A stretch of DNA of 64,000 nucleotides, taken from Pseudonocardia cypriaca (lineage in GTDB: Bacteria > Actinomycetota > Actinomycetes > Mycobacteriales > Pseudonocardiaceae). The stretch is from the NCBI RefSeq assembly GCF_006717045.1, contig NZ_VFPH01000002.1, positions 2,852,001 to 2,916,000 of the forward strand, written 5' to 3'. Of the stretch, positions 27,476 to 36,187 are shown piece after piece. Under the pieces are notes generated by a model. It was not told the origin of the DNA, did no database searches, and saw only the letters and a program-made list of their open reading frames with translations. The position numbers and the translations under genes are program-made. Each line of letters opens with the position of its first letter. The stretch's first letter is position 1.

Positions 27476-28138
27476 TCATGCCACCGCCGCCGTGGACGTC
27501 GCGACCAGCCGGTCGATCTCGGCCTCCGCGGCCGCCAGCGACGCATCGTGCTCGCCCCTGCGGTCCGCGAGCAGCGGGTCGACCAGCGAGTTGACCAGCT
27601 CGGCGGCCACCACGTCGACGTCGGTGACGGCGAAGTGCCCGTCGAAGAAGTCGCGCAGGTAGGTGGTGGCGTGCTCGACGGGGGCGCGCGGCGTGCCGGG
27701 CAGGTAGGTGCCGCCGCGCGCACAGACGACCACGAAGCGGGTGCCTGCCAGGGACATCCGCGGGAACGTGACCTGGTCGATCCACGCCTTGAGCACGGCC
27801 GGGACCGAGAAGTTGTACATCGGCGTGGCGACGAGCACGACGTCGGCGGCAAGCAGCTCGTCCAGCAGCGGGGCGACCACGGCCCACGCCGCCTGCTGCG
27901 CGGGGGTCTGCACGACCTCGGCGTAGCGGCGGAGGTCGGTGATCCGGCGGCGCATCACCTCGTCGCACAGCTCGGTCCACGCCTCACCGATGAACGGGAC
28001 GGGATCGGCCGCGAGGTCGCGGTGCACGTAGCCGGCGCCGGGGTGCGCGGCGCGCCAGCCTTCGGCGAATCGCGCACCCAGGCGCCGGGAGAACGAGGTG
28101 GAGCGGGCGCTGGCGTCGAGGTGCAGCAACGTGGGCAC
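27476..28138 (-). CDS. azoR: FMN-dependent NADH-azoreductase
   Basis: 220 residues from a GTG preceded by GGAGG. The flavodoxin-like motifs are LHLDASARSTSFSRRL (phosphate binding), ATPMYNFSVPAVLKAWIDQV (FMN site), and VVVCARGGTYLPG. AzoR enzymes reduce azo dyes and quinones. First gene of a four-gene operon with SMR, TetR and NIPSNAP, which fits quinone/dye or biocide detoxification. Controlled by two palindromes upstream. Confidence 0.9.
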   Translation of the reverse strand: MPTLLHLDASARSTSFSRRLGARFAEGWRAAHPGAGYVHRDLAADPVPFIGEAWTELCDEVMRRRITDLRRYAEVVQTPAQQAAWAVVAPLLDELLAADVVLVATPMYNFSVPAVLKAWIDQVTFPRMSLAGTRFVVVCARGGTYLPGTPRAPVEHATTYLRDFFDGHFAVTDVDVVAAELVNSLVDPLLADRRGEHDASLAAAEAEIDRLVATSTAAVA

Positions 28139-28148
28139 GGCGGCCTCC

Positions 28149-28203
28149 AGGGGTAGAAGTGGACATTACGTCCAGTTCTACCCCTATACGGACAGCATGT
28201 CCA
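28149..28203 (-). promoter_or_regulatory. Promoter and paired palindromic operators of the azoR operon
   Basis: Palindrome 1 spans 28149-28185 (16-base arms, one mismatch, spacer ATTAC) around the core GGACATTACGTCC. Palindrome 2 spans 28190-28202, GGACAGCATGTCC. Both share GGACA..GTCC. On the minus strand a TGGACA (28203-28198), 17-base spacer and TAGAAC (28180-28175) form a plausible -35/-10 pair. Palindrome 2 covers the -35 and palindrome 1 covers the -10 and start, a typical repressor layout. Palindrome 1 might also serve as terminator for the ABC operon upstream. Confidence 0.55.
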
Positions 28204-28204
28204 G

Positions 28205-29086
28205 TTACTTGATGGCCCCCAGCGACAGCCCCTGCACGAGCTTGTCCTGCGCCGCGAACCCGGCGATCAGCACCGGTAGCGACACCACCACCGATGCCGC
28301 GCACACCGTGGCCAGGAACAGACCCTGGCTGGTGACGAATCCGGTGAGGAACACGGGCGCGGTCTGCGCGACGGTCGCGGTGAGCACGCGCGCGAACAGC
28401 AGCTCGTTCCAGCTGAAGATGAAGCAGATCAACGACGTGGCCGCGATGCCGGGCAGCACCATCGGCGCGACCACCGTGCGCAGGGTCCGGGTGAGGTTGC
28501 AGCCGTCGATCGACGCCGCCTCGAGCACCTCCACCGGCACCTCGGCGAGGAACGAGCGCATCATCCACACCGCGATCGGCAGGTTCATCGAGGTGTACAG
28601 GATGATCAGCAACCAGATGTTGTCGAGCATCCCGATGCCCTGCGCGATCAGGTAGACGGGCAGCAGGCCGGCCACCACCGGCAGCATCTTCGTGGACAGG
28701 AAGAAGAACAGCACGTCGGTCCACTTGCGCACCGGCCGGATCGACAGCGCGTACGCCGCGGGGATCGAGAGCAGCAGCACCAGTGCCGTGGACAGCACGC
28801 TCGCGGTCAGCGAGTTGAGCAACGGCGGCCACGGGCTCGCGCCGGTCTGCGCGCCGAAGAAGTTCGCGTAGCCGTCCAGCGTGAGCGGCGCGAACAACGA
28901 CGGCGGGTTCGTAGCGGCGTCGGCCTCGCTGTGGAACGACGTGAGCAGCATCCACAGCACCGGGACGATGAACAGGATGCCGACGAGCCAGGCCAGGACG
29001 CTGAGCAGCGTTCCCGTCCGGTTGGGTCGCGATGCCGACGCCGCCGGCGGCGCGGTACGCGGCGGCGCCTCGAGTGTGGTGGTCAT
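28205..29086 (-). CDS. Carbohydrate ABC transporter permease, MalG type
   Basis: 293 residues with six membrane segments. A Pro/Ala-rich N-terminus precedes helix 1 (SVLAWLVGILFIVPVLWML). The EAA loop that docks the ATPase is clear: EVLEAASIDGCNLTRTLRTV...LPG. It pairs with the MalF-type permease, whose stop overlaps this start by four bases. No ATPase gene lies in the operon, so a shared MsiK-like ATPase elsewhere is expected. Confidence 0.92.
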   Translation of the reverse strand: MTTTLEAPPRTAPPAASASRPNRTGTLLSVLAWLVGILFIVPVLWMLLTSFHSEADAATNPPSLFAPLTLDGYANFFGAQTGASPWPPLLNSLTASVLSTALVLLLSIPAAYALSIRPVRKWTDVLFFFLSTKMLPVVAGLLPVYLIAQGIGMLDNIWLLIILYTSMNLPIAVWMMRSFLAEVPVEVLEAASIDGCNLTRTLRTVVAPMVLPGIAATSLICFIFSWNELLFARVLTATVAQTAPVFLTGFVTSQGLFLATVCAASVVVSLPVLIAGFAAQDKLVQGLSLGAIK

Positions 29087-30033
29087 CGGGCCCCCTCCTC
29101 ACGGAACAGCGAAGACACGGTGCGCAGCGCGAACGTGGCGATGACGATCGTGCCGATCACGACGACCACGCCCGCCGCGGAGGCCCGGCCGTAGTCCTGC
29201 GCGTTGTAGAAGGTCTGGTAGATCGTGTACGGCAGGTTCGCCGTACCCAGACCACCTGAGGTGATCGTGAACACGGCGTCGAAGTTCTGCACGATGTAGA
29301 TCGATCCGAGGAGCGCTCCGAGCTCCAGGTACTGGCGCAGGTGCGGCAGGGTCATGTGCCGGAAGATCTGCCAGCTGGAACAGCCGTCGATCCTGGCTGC
29401 CTCGATCACGTCCAGCGGCTTGCTCTGCAGCCCGGCCAGGATGATCAGCATCATGAACGGCGTCCACTGCCAGACCAGTGAGACGACGATCGCGGTGAGC
29501 GGCATCGTCGAGATCCAGTCCGGCTGCGGGGCGTTCTCCCCGAAGATCCACGTGAGCACGCCGTTGAAGAGGCCGTACTCCGGGTTGTAGAGCGCGTGCT
29601 TCCACACCAGTGCCGCGGCCACCGGCACCACGAGGAACGGGGTGATCATCATCGTGCGGACGACCCCGCGGCCGCGGAACGCGCGGTCCAGCAGCAGGGC
29701 GATGAGCAGGCCGAGCACGAGGCTGACCAGCACCACCGACACGGTGAGCTGGATCGTCGTGATGATCGAGTCCCGGGTGTTGACGTCGGTGAGCACGCGC
29801 CGGTAGTTGTCGAACCCGGTGAAACCGCGCTCGTCGGGGTAGTAGGCGTTCCAGTTCATGAACGAGATGACCAGCGTGATCACGAACGGCAGCTGGGTCA
29901 CGATGATCAGGAAGATCAGCGCGGGCAGCAGCGGGGCGCGGCGGGCCCAGTCGCCCGCGCGGCGCAACGCCGCCTTCTCCTCGGCCGAGCGGTCCCACGC
30001 GGGGCCCGTGCGCGGCTGCACTTCGGTGCTCAT
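29083..30033 (-). CDS. Carbohydrate ABC transporter permease, MalF type
   Basis: 316 residues, six membrane segments after a charged N-terminus (AEEKAALRRAGDWARRAP). The EAA motif DVIEAARIDGCSSWQIFRHM...LP and the helix YLELGALLGSIYIVQNFDAVF are typical of sorbitol/mannitol-type (SmoF) permeases. Four-base overlaps join it to both the binding-protein gene before it and the second permease after it. Confidence 0.92.
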   Translation of the reverse strand: MSTEVQPRTGPAWDRSAEEKAALRRAGDWARRAPLLPALIFLIIVTQLPFVITLVISFMNWNAYYPDERGFTGFDNYRRVLTDVNTRDSIITTIQLTVSVVLVSLVLGLLIALLLDRAFRGRGVVRTMMITPFLVVPVAAALVWKHALYNPEYGLFNGVLTWIFGENAPQPDWISTMPLTAIVVSLVWQWTPFMMLIILAGLQSKPLDVIEAARIDGCSSWQIFRHMTLPHLRQYLELGALLGSIYIVQNFDAVFTITSGGLGTANLPYTIYQTFYNAQDYGRASAAGVVVVIGTIVIATFALRTVSSLFREEGAR

Positions 30034-31397
30034 GAGTTGCCCTCCGCCCGAGACCGGTACCGCTCCGCCACGTCGTCGGCCAGCTGCTGACCCCGGTCCA
30101 GCGCCTGATCGACCGTCACCAGCCCGGCGATCGCCGAGCTCACTTCCTGCGACACCTGCGTCCCGAGGTCGGGGAACTCCGGGATCCCGACGAACTGGAT
30201 GCCGATCGCGGGCCGCGGCTGCACGCCGGGGTTGCGCGGGTCGGCGGTCTCGATGGCGTGCTTCGTCTGCTCGGCGAAGGCACCCGCCTCGGCGACGTAC
30301 TGCGGGTTCTCGTAGGTGGACGCCCGCTTGCCCGCCGGCACGTCCGACCAGCCGACCTGCTCGCCGACCAGCTGCTCGTACTCCTTGCTCGACGCCCACG
30401 AGACGAACTTCCACGCGGCGTCCTTCTTCTCGCTGGCCGCCTGGATCCCCCAGGACCAGGCGTACAGCCACCCCGAGCTGTCGGTCTCGACCACCGGCGC
30501 GGGCGCGTAGCCGATCTTGCCGCGGACCGGCGAGTCGGCGGCCTCCAGCGAGCCCGCCGCGGACGTGGCGTCGTACCACATGGCGGCGTTGCCCTGGACC
30601 ATGTTGTTCAGGCACTCCGTGAAGCCGGCCTGCGGCGCGCCCGCCTCGCCGTGCTCGCGCACCAGGTCGACGTAGAACTGCACCGCCTTCGTGAACTCGG
30701 GCGAGTTCACGCCCGCCTGCCAGTCGATGGTGAACCAGGTGCCGCCGAACGTGTTGACCACCGTTGTCAGCGGTGCGAAGACCTGGCCCCAGCCGGGCTG
30801 GCCGCGCAGGCAGATCCCGGCCATGCCGGGCTGGACGCCGTCGAGGCGGGCGGCGATGTCGGCCACCTGCTGCCACGTGGGCTGCTCCGGCATCGTGATC
30901 CCAGCGGCCTGCAGCACGTCGGCGCGGTACATGAGGAACGAGGACTCGCCGTAGAAGGGCTGGCCGTAGATCTGGCCGTCCGGGCCCTTCAGGGACTCGG
31001 TCATCGGCGGGAGGATGTCCGCCTGGTCGAAGGCCGGGTCGGCCGCGATGTAGGGGTCCATCGGCGCGATCCAGCCGCTGCGGGCGTAGATCGGGATCTC
31101 GAAGTTGGACAGCGACGCGACGTCGTACTGACCGGCCTGGCTGGAGAACTCCTGGCTGATCTTGTCGCGCACGTCGTTCTCGGGCAGCACCGTGAAGTTG
31201 ACGGTGATACCGGTCGCTTTCGTGAAGTGCTCGGCCGTCAACCGCTGCAGGTCCACCATCTGCGGGTTGTTGACCATGAGCACGTTGATGCTGTTCGCCC
31301 CGCCGCCCCCGACGCTGCCGCCCCATCCCGCGCAGGCGGTGCTGGTCAGCAGCACGACGAGGGAGAGCAGCAGTGTTCGCATGCGCCGTCGCCTCAT
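30030..31397 (-). CDS. Extracellular solute-binding lipoprotein, polyol (sorbitol/mannitol) type
   Basis: 455 residues. A lipoprotein signal peptide ends in a lipobox (LTSTACAG), giving a Cys near residue 22. The family-1 binding fold is clear: INVLMVNNPQMVDLQRLTAE, ARSGWIAPMDPYI, IYGQPFYGESSFLMYRADVL and the C-terminal WGIQAASEKKDAAWKFVSW. The PFYGESS pattern is typical of polyol binding proteins. GGAGGG lies five bases before the ATG. First gene of the importer operon, opposite the SorC regulator. Confidence 0.9.
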   Translation of the reverse strand: MRRRRMRTLLLSLVVLLTSTACAGWGGSVGGGGANSINVLMVNNPQMVDLQRLTAEHFTKATGITVNFTVLPENDVRDKISQEFSSQAGQYDVASLSNFEIPIYARSGWIAPMDPYIAADPAFDQADILPPMTESLKGPDGQIYGQPFYGESSFLMYRADVLQAAGITMPEQPTWQQVADIAARLDGVQPGMAGICLRGQPGWGQVFAPLTTVVNTFGGTWFTIDWQAGVNSPEFTKAVQFYVDLVREHGEAGAPQAGFTECLNNMVQGNAAMWYDATSAAGSLEAADSPVRGKIGYAPAPVVETDSSGWLYAWSWGIQAASEKKDAAWKFVSWASSKEYEQLVGEQVGWSDVPAGKRASTYENPQYVAEAGAFAEQTKHAIETADPRNPGVQPRPAIGIQFVGIPEFPDLGTQVSQEVSSAIAGLVTVDQALDRGQQLADDVAERYRSRAEGNS

Positions 31398-31415
31398 TGC
31401 GTCCCTCCGGCCTTG

Positions 31416-31429
31416 TGCTCAGATGAGCA
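31416..31429. promoter_or_regulatory. SorC-type operator upstream of the importer operon
   Basis: TGCTCAGATGAGCA, six-base arms around GA, 19 bases before the binding-protein start on the minus strand. The same half-site GCTCA/TGAGC recurs at 31507-31520 in front of the regulator gene. A third, unrelated perfect palindrome CTGATCACACGATCAG (31435-31450) lies beside it and may be a second regulatory input. Confidence 0.55.
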
Positions 31430-31506
31430 AGCCCCTGATCACACGATCAGAGTGTGGCAACCAAGCAACCTCAACTCAATGGGCTGTGGAAGAATGGGCA
31501 AGGTTC

Positions 31507-31520
31507 CGCTCATATGAGCG
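31507..31520. promoter_or_regulatory. SorC-type operator upstream of the regulator gene
   Basis: CGCTCATATGAGCG, a perfect 14-base palindrome, ends 13 bases before the GTG of the SorC regulator and just ahead of its GGAGG ribosome binding site. It shares GCTCA-NN-TGAGC with the site at 31416-31429. The position implies autoregulation. Confidence 0.55.
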
Positions 31521-31532
31521 CTGGAGGCAGCA

Positions 31533-32495
31533 GTGGCGATCGAGGGCAGCGCGCGCGGGCCGGCCCAGCTCGTGCTCACGGCATCGGTGGCGCGCCGGTA
31601 CTACCTCGACGGCCGTTCCAAGGTCGAGATCGCGCAGGAGTTCGCCCTCAGCAGGTTCAAGGTAGCCCGGCTGCTCGACGACGCCCGCGCGAGCGGGCTC
31701 GTCCGGATCGAGATCGGCCACCCCGGGTCGGTCGACGTCGACCTGTCGGACCGGCTCATGTCGGCGCTCGGCCTGCGGCACTGCGTCGTCACCGACACCC
31801 CCGACGACGTGCCGGCCACCATGCGCGCCCACCTCGGCACGGCAGCGGCCGACCTGCTCTCCGAGATCGTCACGCCGGACGACGTGCTCGGCCTGTCCTG
31901 GGCGCGGTCGGTGAGCGCCATGGCCAACGCGTTGCAACGGCTCGCCCCCGTGCCCGTCGTCCAGCTCACGGGCGCGCTGGCCCGTCCGGGCGTCGACGAC
32001 AGCTCGATCGAGGTGGTCCGCGACGTCGCCCGCGTGGCAGGCGGGCCCGCCTACTTCTTCTACGCACCGATGGCGGTGCCCGACGCCGCCACCGCACAGG
32101 CACTGCGGCGCCAGCCCGAGGTCGCCCAGGCGTTCTCCCGCATCGGGTCGGTCACCCGCGCCGTCGCGGGTGTCGGGGCGTGGGAACCGGAGCAGTCCAC
32201 GCTGTTCGACGCCACCGGCGAGGCCGAGCGGCAGGAGCTGGCCCGCCGCGGGGTGTGCGCCGAGATCTCCGGCGTGCTCGTCGATGCGGACGGGAACCCC
32301 GTGCCCTCCGAGCTGACCGAGCGGATGATCGGTATCACGGCCGACCAGATGCGGGCCGTGCCAGAGGTGATCGCGATCGTGTACGGAGGGGCGAAGGTGC
32401 GAGCGGTGCTCGCCGCCGTGCGGGGCGGGATGGTGAACAGCCTGGTGACGCACTCGACGCTGGCCGAAGCGCTGATCGCCGCGGCAGCGGCATGA
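31533..32495 (+). CDS. SorC/DeoR-type sugar-binding transcriptional regulator
   Basis: 320 residues. The N-terminal helix-turn-helix is VARRYYLDGRSKVEIAQEFALSRFKVARLL, in overlapping parts. The SorC sugar-phosphate-binding domain fills the rest (VLGLSWARSVSAMANAL, VVQLTGALARPG, and RAVPEVIAIVYGGAKVRA). It binds phosphorylated sugar or polyol effectors. Divergent from the importer and bounded by the matching operators; the next gene follows after 16 bases. Confidence 0.92.
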   Translation: MAIEGSARGPAQLVLTASVARRYYLDGRSKVEIAQEFALSRFKVARLLDDARASGLVRIEIGHPGSVDVDLSDRLMSALGLRHCVVTDTPDDVPATMRAHLGTAAADLLSEIVTPDDVLGLSWARSVSAMANALQRLAPVPVVQLTGALARPGVDDSSIEVVRDVARVAGGPAYFFYAPMAVPDAATAQALRRQPEVAQAFSRIGSVTRAVAGVGAWEPEQSTLFDATGEAERQELARRGVCAEISGVLVDADGNPVPSELTERMIGITADQMRAVPEVIAIVYGGAKVRAVLAAVRGGMVNSLVTHSTLAEALIAAAAA

Positions 32496-32511
32496 GAGCG
32501 GGGGCCTGACC

Positions 32512-33294
32512 GTGGAGGTGCCGCTGCTGGGCGGCACGGCCAACCGCGGGCGCGTGCACCGGGTGGGCGACACGGTCCGCCGCCCGCTGCGGCCCACGAG
32601 CGGTGCCACCCACGCGCTGCTGCGCCACCTCGAGGAGGTCGGCTTCGACGGGGCGCCGCGCGTGCTCGGCGTCGACGAGGCCGGCCGGGAGGTGCTGAGC
32701 TACGTGCCCGGGCAGGCCGTCACCGCCCCGGCGCCCGCCTGGGGTCTCACCGACGAGGCGCTGCGCAGCGTCGGACGGCTGCTGCGCCGCTTCCACGACG
32801 CCGCGGCGGCGTTCGACCCGGCGCCGTACCACTGGTCGCACCCGGCGCCCGCCCCGTTCGACGGTGGCGGCATCGCCCACAACGACCCGAACCTCGACAA
32901 CGTGGTCTTCCGCGACGGCCGGGCCGTCGCGCTCATCGACTTCGACCTGGCCGGGCCCGGTTCGCCCGTCTGGGACGTCGCGGCCGCCGCCCGGCTGTGG
33001 GCACCGCTGCGCGACCCGGTCGACACCGCCGACGTCCGCCGCGGCCGGGAGCTCGAGCGCACCCGGATCCTCCTGGACGCGTACGGCCTGGACGACGCCG
33101 GACGGGCGGCCTTCTTCCGCGCCCTGCGGGACTCCCATTCCTGGATGGGCGAGATCGTGCGCGACGGCGCAGCCCGCGGCGTCCCCGGCTTCGCCGAGTA
33201 CTGGACGCCGGAGGCGGCGGCCCGCCAGGAGCGGACCGTCGCGTGGTTCGCCGACAACGCCGACGCGATCGAGAAGGCCGTCCGGTCCTCGTGA
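32512..33294 (+). CDS. Aminoglycoside phosphotransferase-like (APH) family kinase
   Basis: 260 residues from a GTG. The APH kinase core is reduced but recognisable: VRRPLRPTSGATHALLRHLE, then the catalytic loop IAHNDPNLDNVVF and the metal-binding IDFDLAGPGSPVWDV. The short N-lobe is typical of actinobacterial APH-like proteins acting on small molecules of unknown identity. It follows the SorC gene by 16 bases and may be co-transcribed. Confidence 0.86.
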   Translation: MEVPLLGGTANRGRVHRVGDTVRRPLRPTSGATHALLRHLEEVGFDGAPRVLGVDEAGREVLSYVPGQAVTAPAPAWGLTDEALRSVGRLLRRFHDAAAAFDPAPYHWSHPAPAPFDGGGIAHNDPNLDNVVFRDGRAVALIDFDLAGPGSPVWDVAAAARLWAPLRDPVDTADVRRGRELERTRILLDAYGLDDAGRAAFFRALRDSHSWMGEIVRDGAARGVPGFAEYWTPEAAARQERTVAWFADNADAIEKAVRSS

Positions 33295-33606
33295 GCGGAT
33301 ACCCGAGCTGCAGCCGGGAGCAGCACGGCCTCGTAGCCCACTCCCACCATGATCAATGCTTCATGAGGCCGAAGCGGGCTACTCACGCCGATCTCCGCAG
33401 CTCACGCACGCGTTCTCGGCCCACGCTTCCCGTCGACCGGTCCCGTGGCCCGACAAGGGGTGCACGAGCCCAAACCAGGTGCGCGACCGACACCGGCCTC
33501 CTGGCAGCAAGAGGCCTGGACGCCAGAGCACTGGAACCCGACCTCACTCCGGCCGACATGCCGAGGAACTGCCGGCCCCGCCCTGCTCGAACCTAGGGTG
33601 GACCGC
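33295..33606. other. 312-base gap without a recognisable gene
   Basis: Short open frames exist but none has a ribosome binding site, known motif or convincing codon pattern. An AGGGTG at about 33595 serves the aminotransferase start. Base composition is slightly lower in GC than the flanks. I see no hairpin, repeat or operator that stands out. Confidence 0.5.
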
Positions 33607-34764
33607 ATGCTCGACCCGCTGTTCGACGACCTGAGCATCGAGGACCTGCGGCGGCGGCCGGGCTCGAAGTGGCGCGTGGACCCGGACGTGCTCCCCGCGT
33701 GGGTGGCGGACATGGACTTCCCGGTCGCACCGGTGATCGCCGACGCCATCGAGCACGCGGTGCGCCGCGGCGACCTCGGCTACCCGCGCTGGGAGGACGG
33801 GCACCCGCTGCGCTTCGCGTTCGCCGACCGGATGCGCGAGCGCTACGGATGGCGGGTCGACGTGGCCGACGTCCGCGAGCACACCGACGTCGTGCAGGCC
33901 GTGCAGGTCCTGCTGCACCTCGGGACGGCAGCGGGTGACGCGGTCGCCGTCCACAGCCCGACCTACCCGCCGTTCCACCACACCGTGGGTGCGATGGGCC
34001 GCAAACGCGTGGACGTGCCGTTCCGCCGGACACCCGTCGGCTGGGACGCGAACACCGCGGGCCTGGCCGACGCCGTCGCCGCCCACGACTGCCGCGCGCT
34101 CCTGCTGGTCAACCCGCACAACCCGACCGGCCGCGTGCTCACCCGCGACGAGCTCGGTGAGATCGCCGCGATCGCCCGCCGGCACGACCTGCTCGTCATC
34201 AGCGACGAGATCCACGCCGAGCTGACGTTCCCGCCGCACGAGCACGTGCCGTTCGCCTCGCTCGACGCCGACGCCGCCGCCCGCACGGTGACGCTCACGT
34301 CGGCGAGCAAGGCGTTCAACCTGGCCGGGCTGCGCTGCTCGGTGGCGCACTTCGGGCCACCGCGGCTCCTCGCCCTGCGCGACGCGGAGCCGACCGAGCT
34401 GTTCGGGACGGTCTCCACGCTCGCCGTGGTGGCCGCCGTCGCGGCGTGGCGGCACGGCGGCGACTGGCAGGACCGGCTCCTGCGCGTGCTGGACCGCAAC
34501 CGGCGGATGGCGGCAGAGGCCGTAGCGTCCTGGACCAGCGACCCGGACCCGATGCCGGAGGCCACCTACCTGTACTGGTTCGCCGCCGAACCGCTCGGCC
34601 TCGGCGACGACCCCGTCGCCGAGGTGCTCGCCCGCGCCCGGGTGCTGCTCAGCGGCGGGCCGATCTTCGGCGAGGACGGCAGGCGCTACCTGCGGCTGAA
34701 CTACGCCACCAGCGCGGCCGTGCTGGCCGACGTGCTCGAACGGGTCCGGTCCCTCCCCGGATGA
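33607..34764 (+). CDS. PLP-dependent aminotransferase, MalY/PatB type (cystathionine beta-lyase-like)
   Basis: 385 residues from the ATG at 33607. Fold type I motifs: WVADMDFPVAPVIADAI at the start (the MalY/PatB signature), VNPHNPTGRVLTRDEL, ISDEIHAELTF with the PLP-contacting Asp, and the Schiff-base Lys in TSASKAFNLAGLR. Members cleave cystathionine or act as C-S lyases. The gene stands alone. Its role in methionine or cysteine metabolism is inferred from the family. Confidence 0.9.
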   Translation: MLDPLFDDLSIEDLRRRPGSKWRVDPDVLPAWVADMDFPVAPVIADAIEHAVRRGDLGYPRWEDGHPLRFAFADRMRERYGWRVDVADVREHTDVVQAVQVLLHLGTAAGDAVAVHSPTYPPFHHTVGAMGRKRVDVPFRRTPVGWDANTAGLADAVAAHDCRALLLVNPHNPTGRVLTRDELGEIAAIARRHDLLVISDEIHAELTFPPHEHVPFASLDADAAARTVTLTSASKAFNLAGLRCSVAHFGPPRLLALRDAEPTELFGTVSTLAVVAAVAAWRHGGDWQDRLLRVLDRNRRMAAEAVASWTSDPDPMPEATYLYWFAAEPLGLGDDPVAEVLARARVLLSGGPIFGEDGRRYLRLNYATSAAVLADVLERVRSLPG

Positions 34765-34797
34765 GGATGGCGCGCACGGGCACGAGCCGTGATCGGC

Positions 34798-34844
34798 GGA
34801 ACTGGTGCCAGGGACGTCGGATCCGTCGCCCCGGCACCAACTCC
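34798..34844. terminator. Hairpin between convergent genes
   Basis: GGAACTGGTGCC (34798-34809) pairs with GGCACCAACTCC (34833-34844) at 10 of 12 positions, and an inner GACG/CGTC can pair as well. It stands between the stops of the aminotransferase (+) and epoxide hydrolase (-) and can terminate both. Confidence 0.6.
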
Positions 34845-34848
34845 GTGA

Positions 34849-36015
34849 TCAGCCAAGGACGATCGCGGTGAACGCGCGCAGGTCGGCGACCAGCAGGTCC
34901 GGGGCGTCCTGCGCCGACCAGTGCGAGCCGCGGTCGTACAGGTTCCAGCTGACGATGCTGTGGTGGTCGCGCTCGGCGAACGACCGGATCGGGTGCATGT
35001 CGAACGCGAACCCGCAGTAGCCGATCGGCACCGTGGTCGGCTCGGTCGGGTGGGTCGCGCGCCGGTCCTCGTAGTAGAGGCGCATCGAGGACGCGGCGGT
35101 GCCGGTCAGCCAGTACAGCGCGGCGTTCTCGACGAGGTGGCGGTCGCTCGCGCCGCCGTGGAGCAGCTGCGCGATCCAGCCCAGCTGGCCGGCGGGCGAG
35201 TCCAGCAGCGCATGCGCCAGGTGGTGCGGCTTCGTGCTCTGCAGGACGTTGAACGCCGACTCCTCGGCGAGCCAGTTGTCGAGGAACGCCAGGTACTCCC
35301 GGTCCTCGTCGGACAGGTTCTCGAACTCCGCCGGGTCACCGCTGGGGAACGAGAAGATCTGGGTGACGTGCACGCCGAGCACCGAGTCGGGGAACCGGCG
35401 GCCCAGCTCCGGTCCGATGAGCGAACCCGCGTCGTTGCCGTGCACGAAGTAGCGGTCGTAGCCGGCCCTGCGCATCAGCTCGGCCATCGCGTCGGCGATG
35501 CGGTACCGGTTCCACCCGAGCTCCGTCGTCGGCCCGGAGAACCCGAAACCGGGCAGCGACGGCAGGACCACGTGGTAGGCGACCGCGTCCGGGTCCGCCG
35601 GGTTCGTGAGCTCGTCGAGGACGTCGAGGTACTCCAGCACCGAGTTCGGCCAGCCGTGCAGCAGGATCAGCGGCACGGCGTCGGCCCGCGGCGACCGGGC
35701 GTGCACGGCGTGCACCTGCTGGCCGTCGATGCGGGTCAGGATGTTCGGGTAGGCGTTGATGCGAACCTCGACCTCCCTCCAGTCCGTCGCCGACCACATC
35801 TCCACCAGCCGCCGCACCAGCGAGCCGGGAACGCCGAGCGCGAACTCGGGAGGGAACGGTCCGGTCTGCACGGCACCCTCGGGCACCGGCAGGTCGTCGA
35901 GGAACCGCGTGCGGCGCAGGCGGGCGGCCAGATCGTCGAGCGCGTCCTGGGGAACCGCGATCCGGTGTGCGACGAGGGCGTCCGACGCGGCGGGAGCGGG
36001 ATCGGTGACGGTCAT
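34849..36015 (-). CDS. Epoxide hydrolase (EHN domain plus alpha/beta hydrolase)
   Basis: 388 residues. The N-terminal epoxide-hydrolase domain (ALDDLAARLRRTRFLDDLP) is followed by the alpha/beta fold: oxyanion motif LLHGWPNSVLEY, nucleophile Asp in FVHGNDAGSLIG near residue 193, and the C-terminal His in DRGSHWSAQDAPD near 365. Length and order match microsomal-type (EPHX1-like) enzymes. GAGAGGA precedes the ATG. It hydrolyses epoxides to diols in detoxification or catabolism. Confidence 0.9.
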   Translation of the reverse strand: MTVTDPAPAASDALVAHRIAVPQDALDDLAARLRRTRFLDDLPVPEGAVQTGPFPPEFALGVPGSLVRRLVEMWSATDWREVEVRINAYPNILTRIDGQQVHAVHARSPRADAVPLILLHGWPNSVLEYLDVLDELTNPADPDAVAYHVVLPSLPGFGFSGPTTELGWNRYRIADAMAELMRRAGYDRYFVHGNDAGSLIGPELGRRFPDSVLGVHVTQIFSFPSGDPAEFENLSDEDREYLAFLDNWLAEESAFNVLQSTKPHHLAHALLDSPAGQLGWIAQLLHGGASDRHLVENAALYWLTGTAASSMRLYYEDRRATHPTEPTTVPIGYCGFAFDMHPIRSFAERDHHSIVSWNLYDRGSHWSAQDAPDLLVADLRAFTAIVLG

Positions 36016-36187
36016 GGGGTCCTCTCGGGTGGTCGGCCGCCGGCGCGGCAGCGGCGACCAGAGTGGTCGGCCGCGACCCGGTCCCGGTAGGTGACGGTGT
36101 CGTGGTGGGCCCGCTGACATCGGCACCGGTGCGACTCGTGACATCTGCACCTACCGGGGCGCGGGTGCCGGACGCGAACATGGAACC

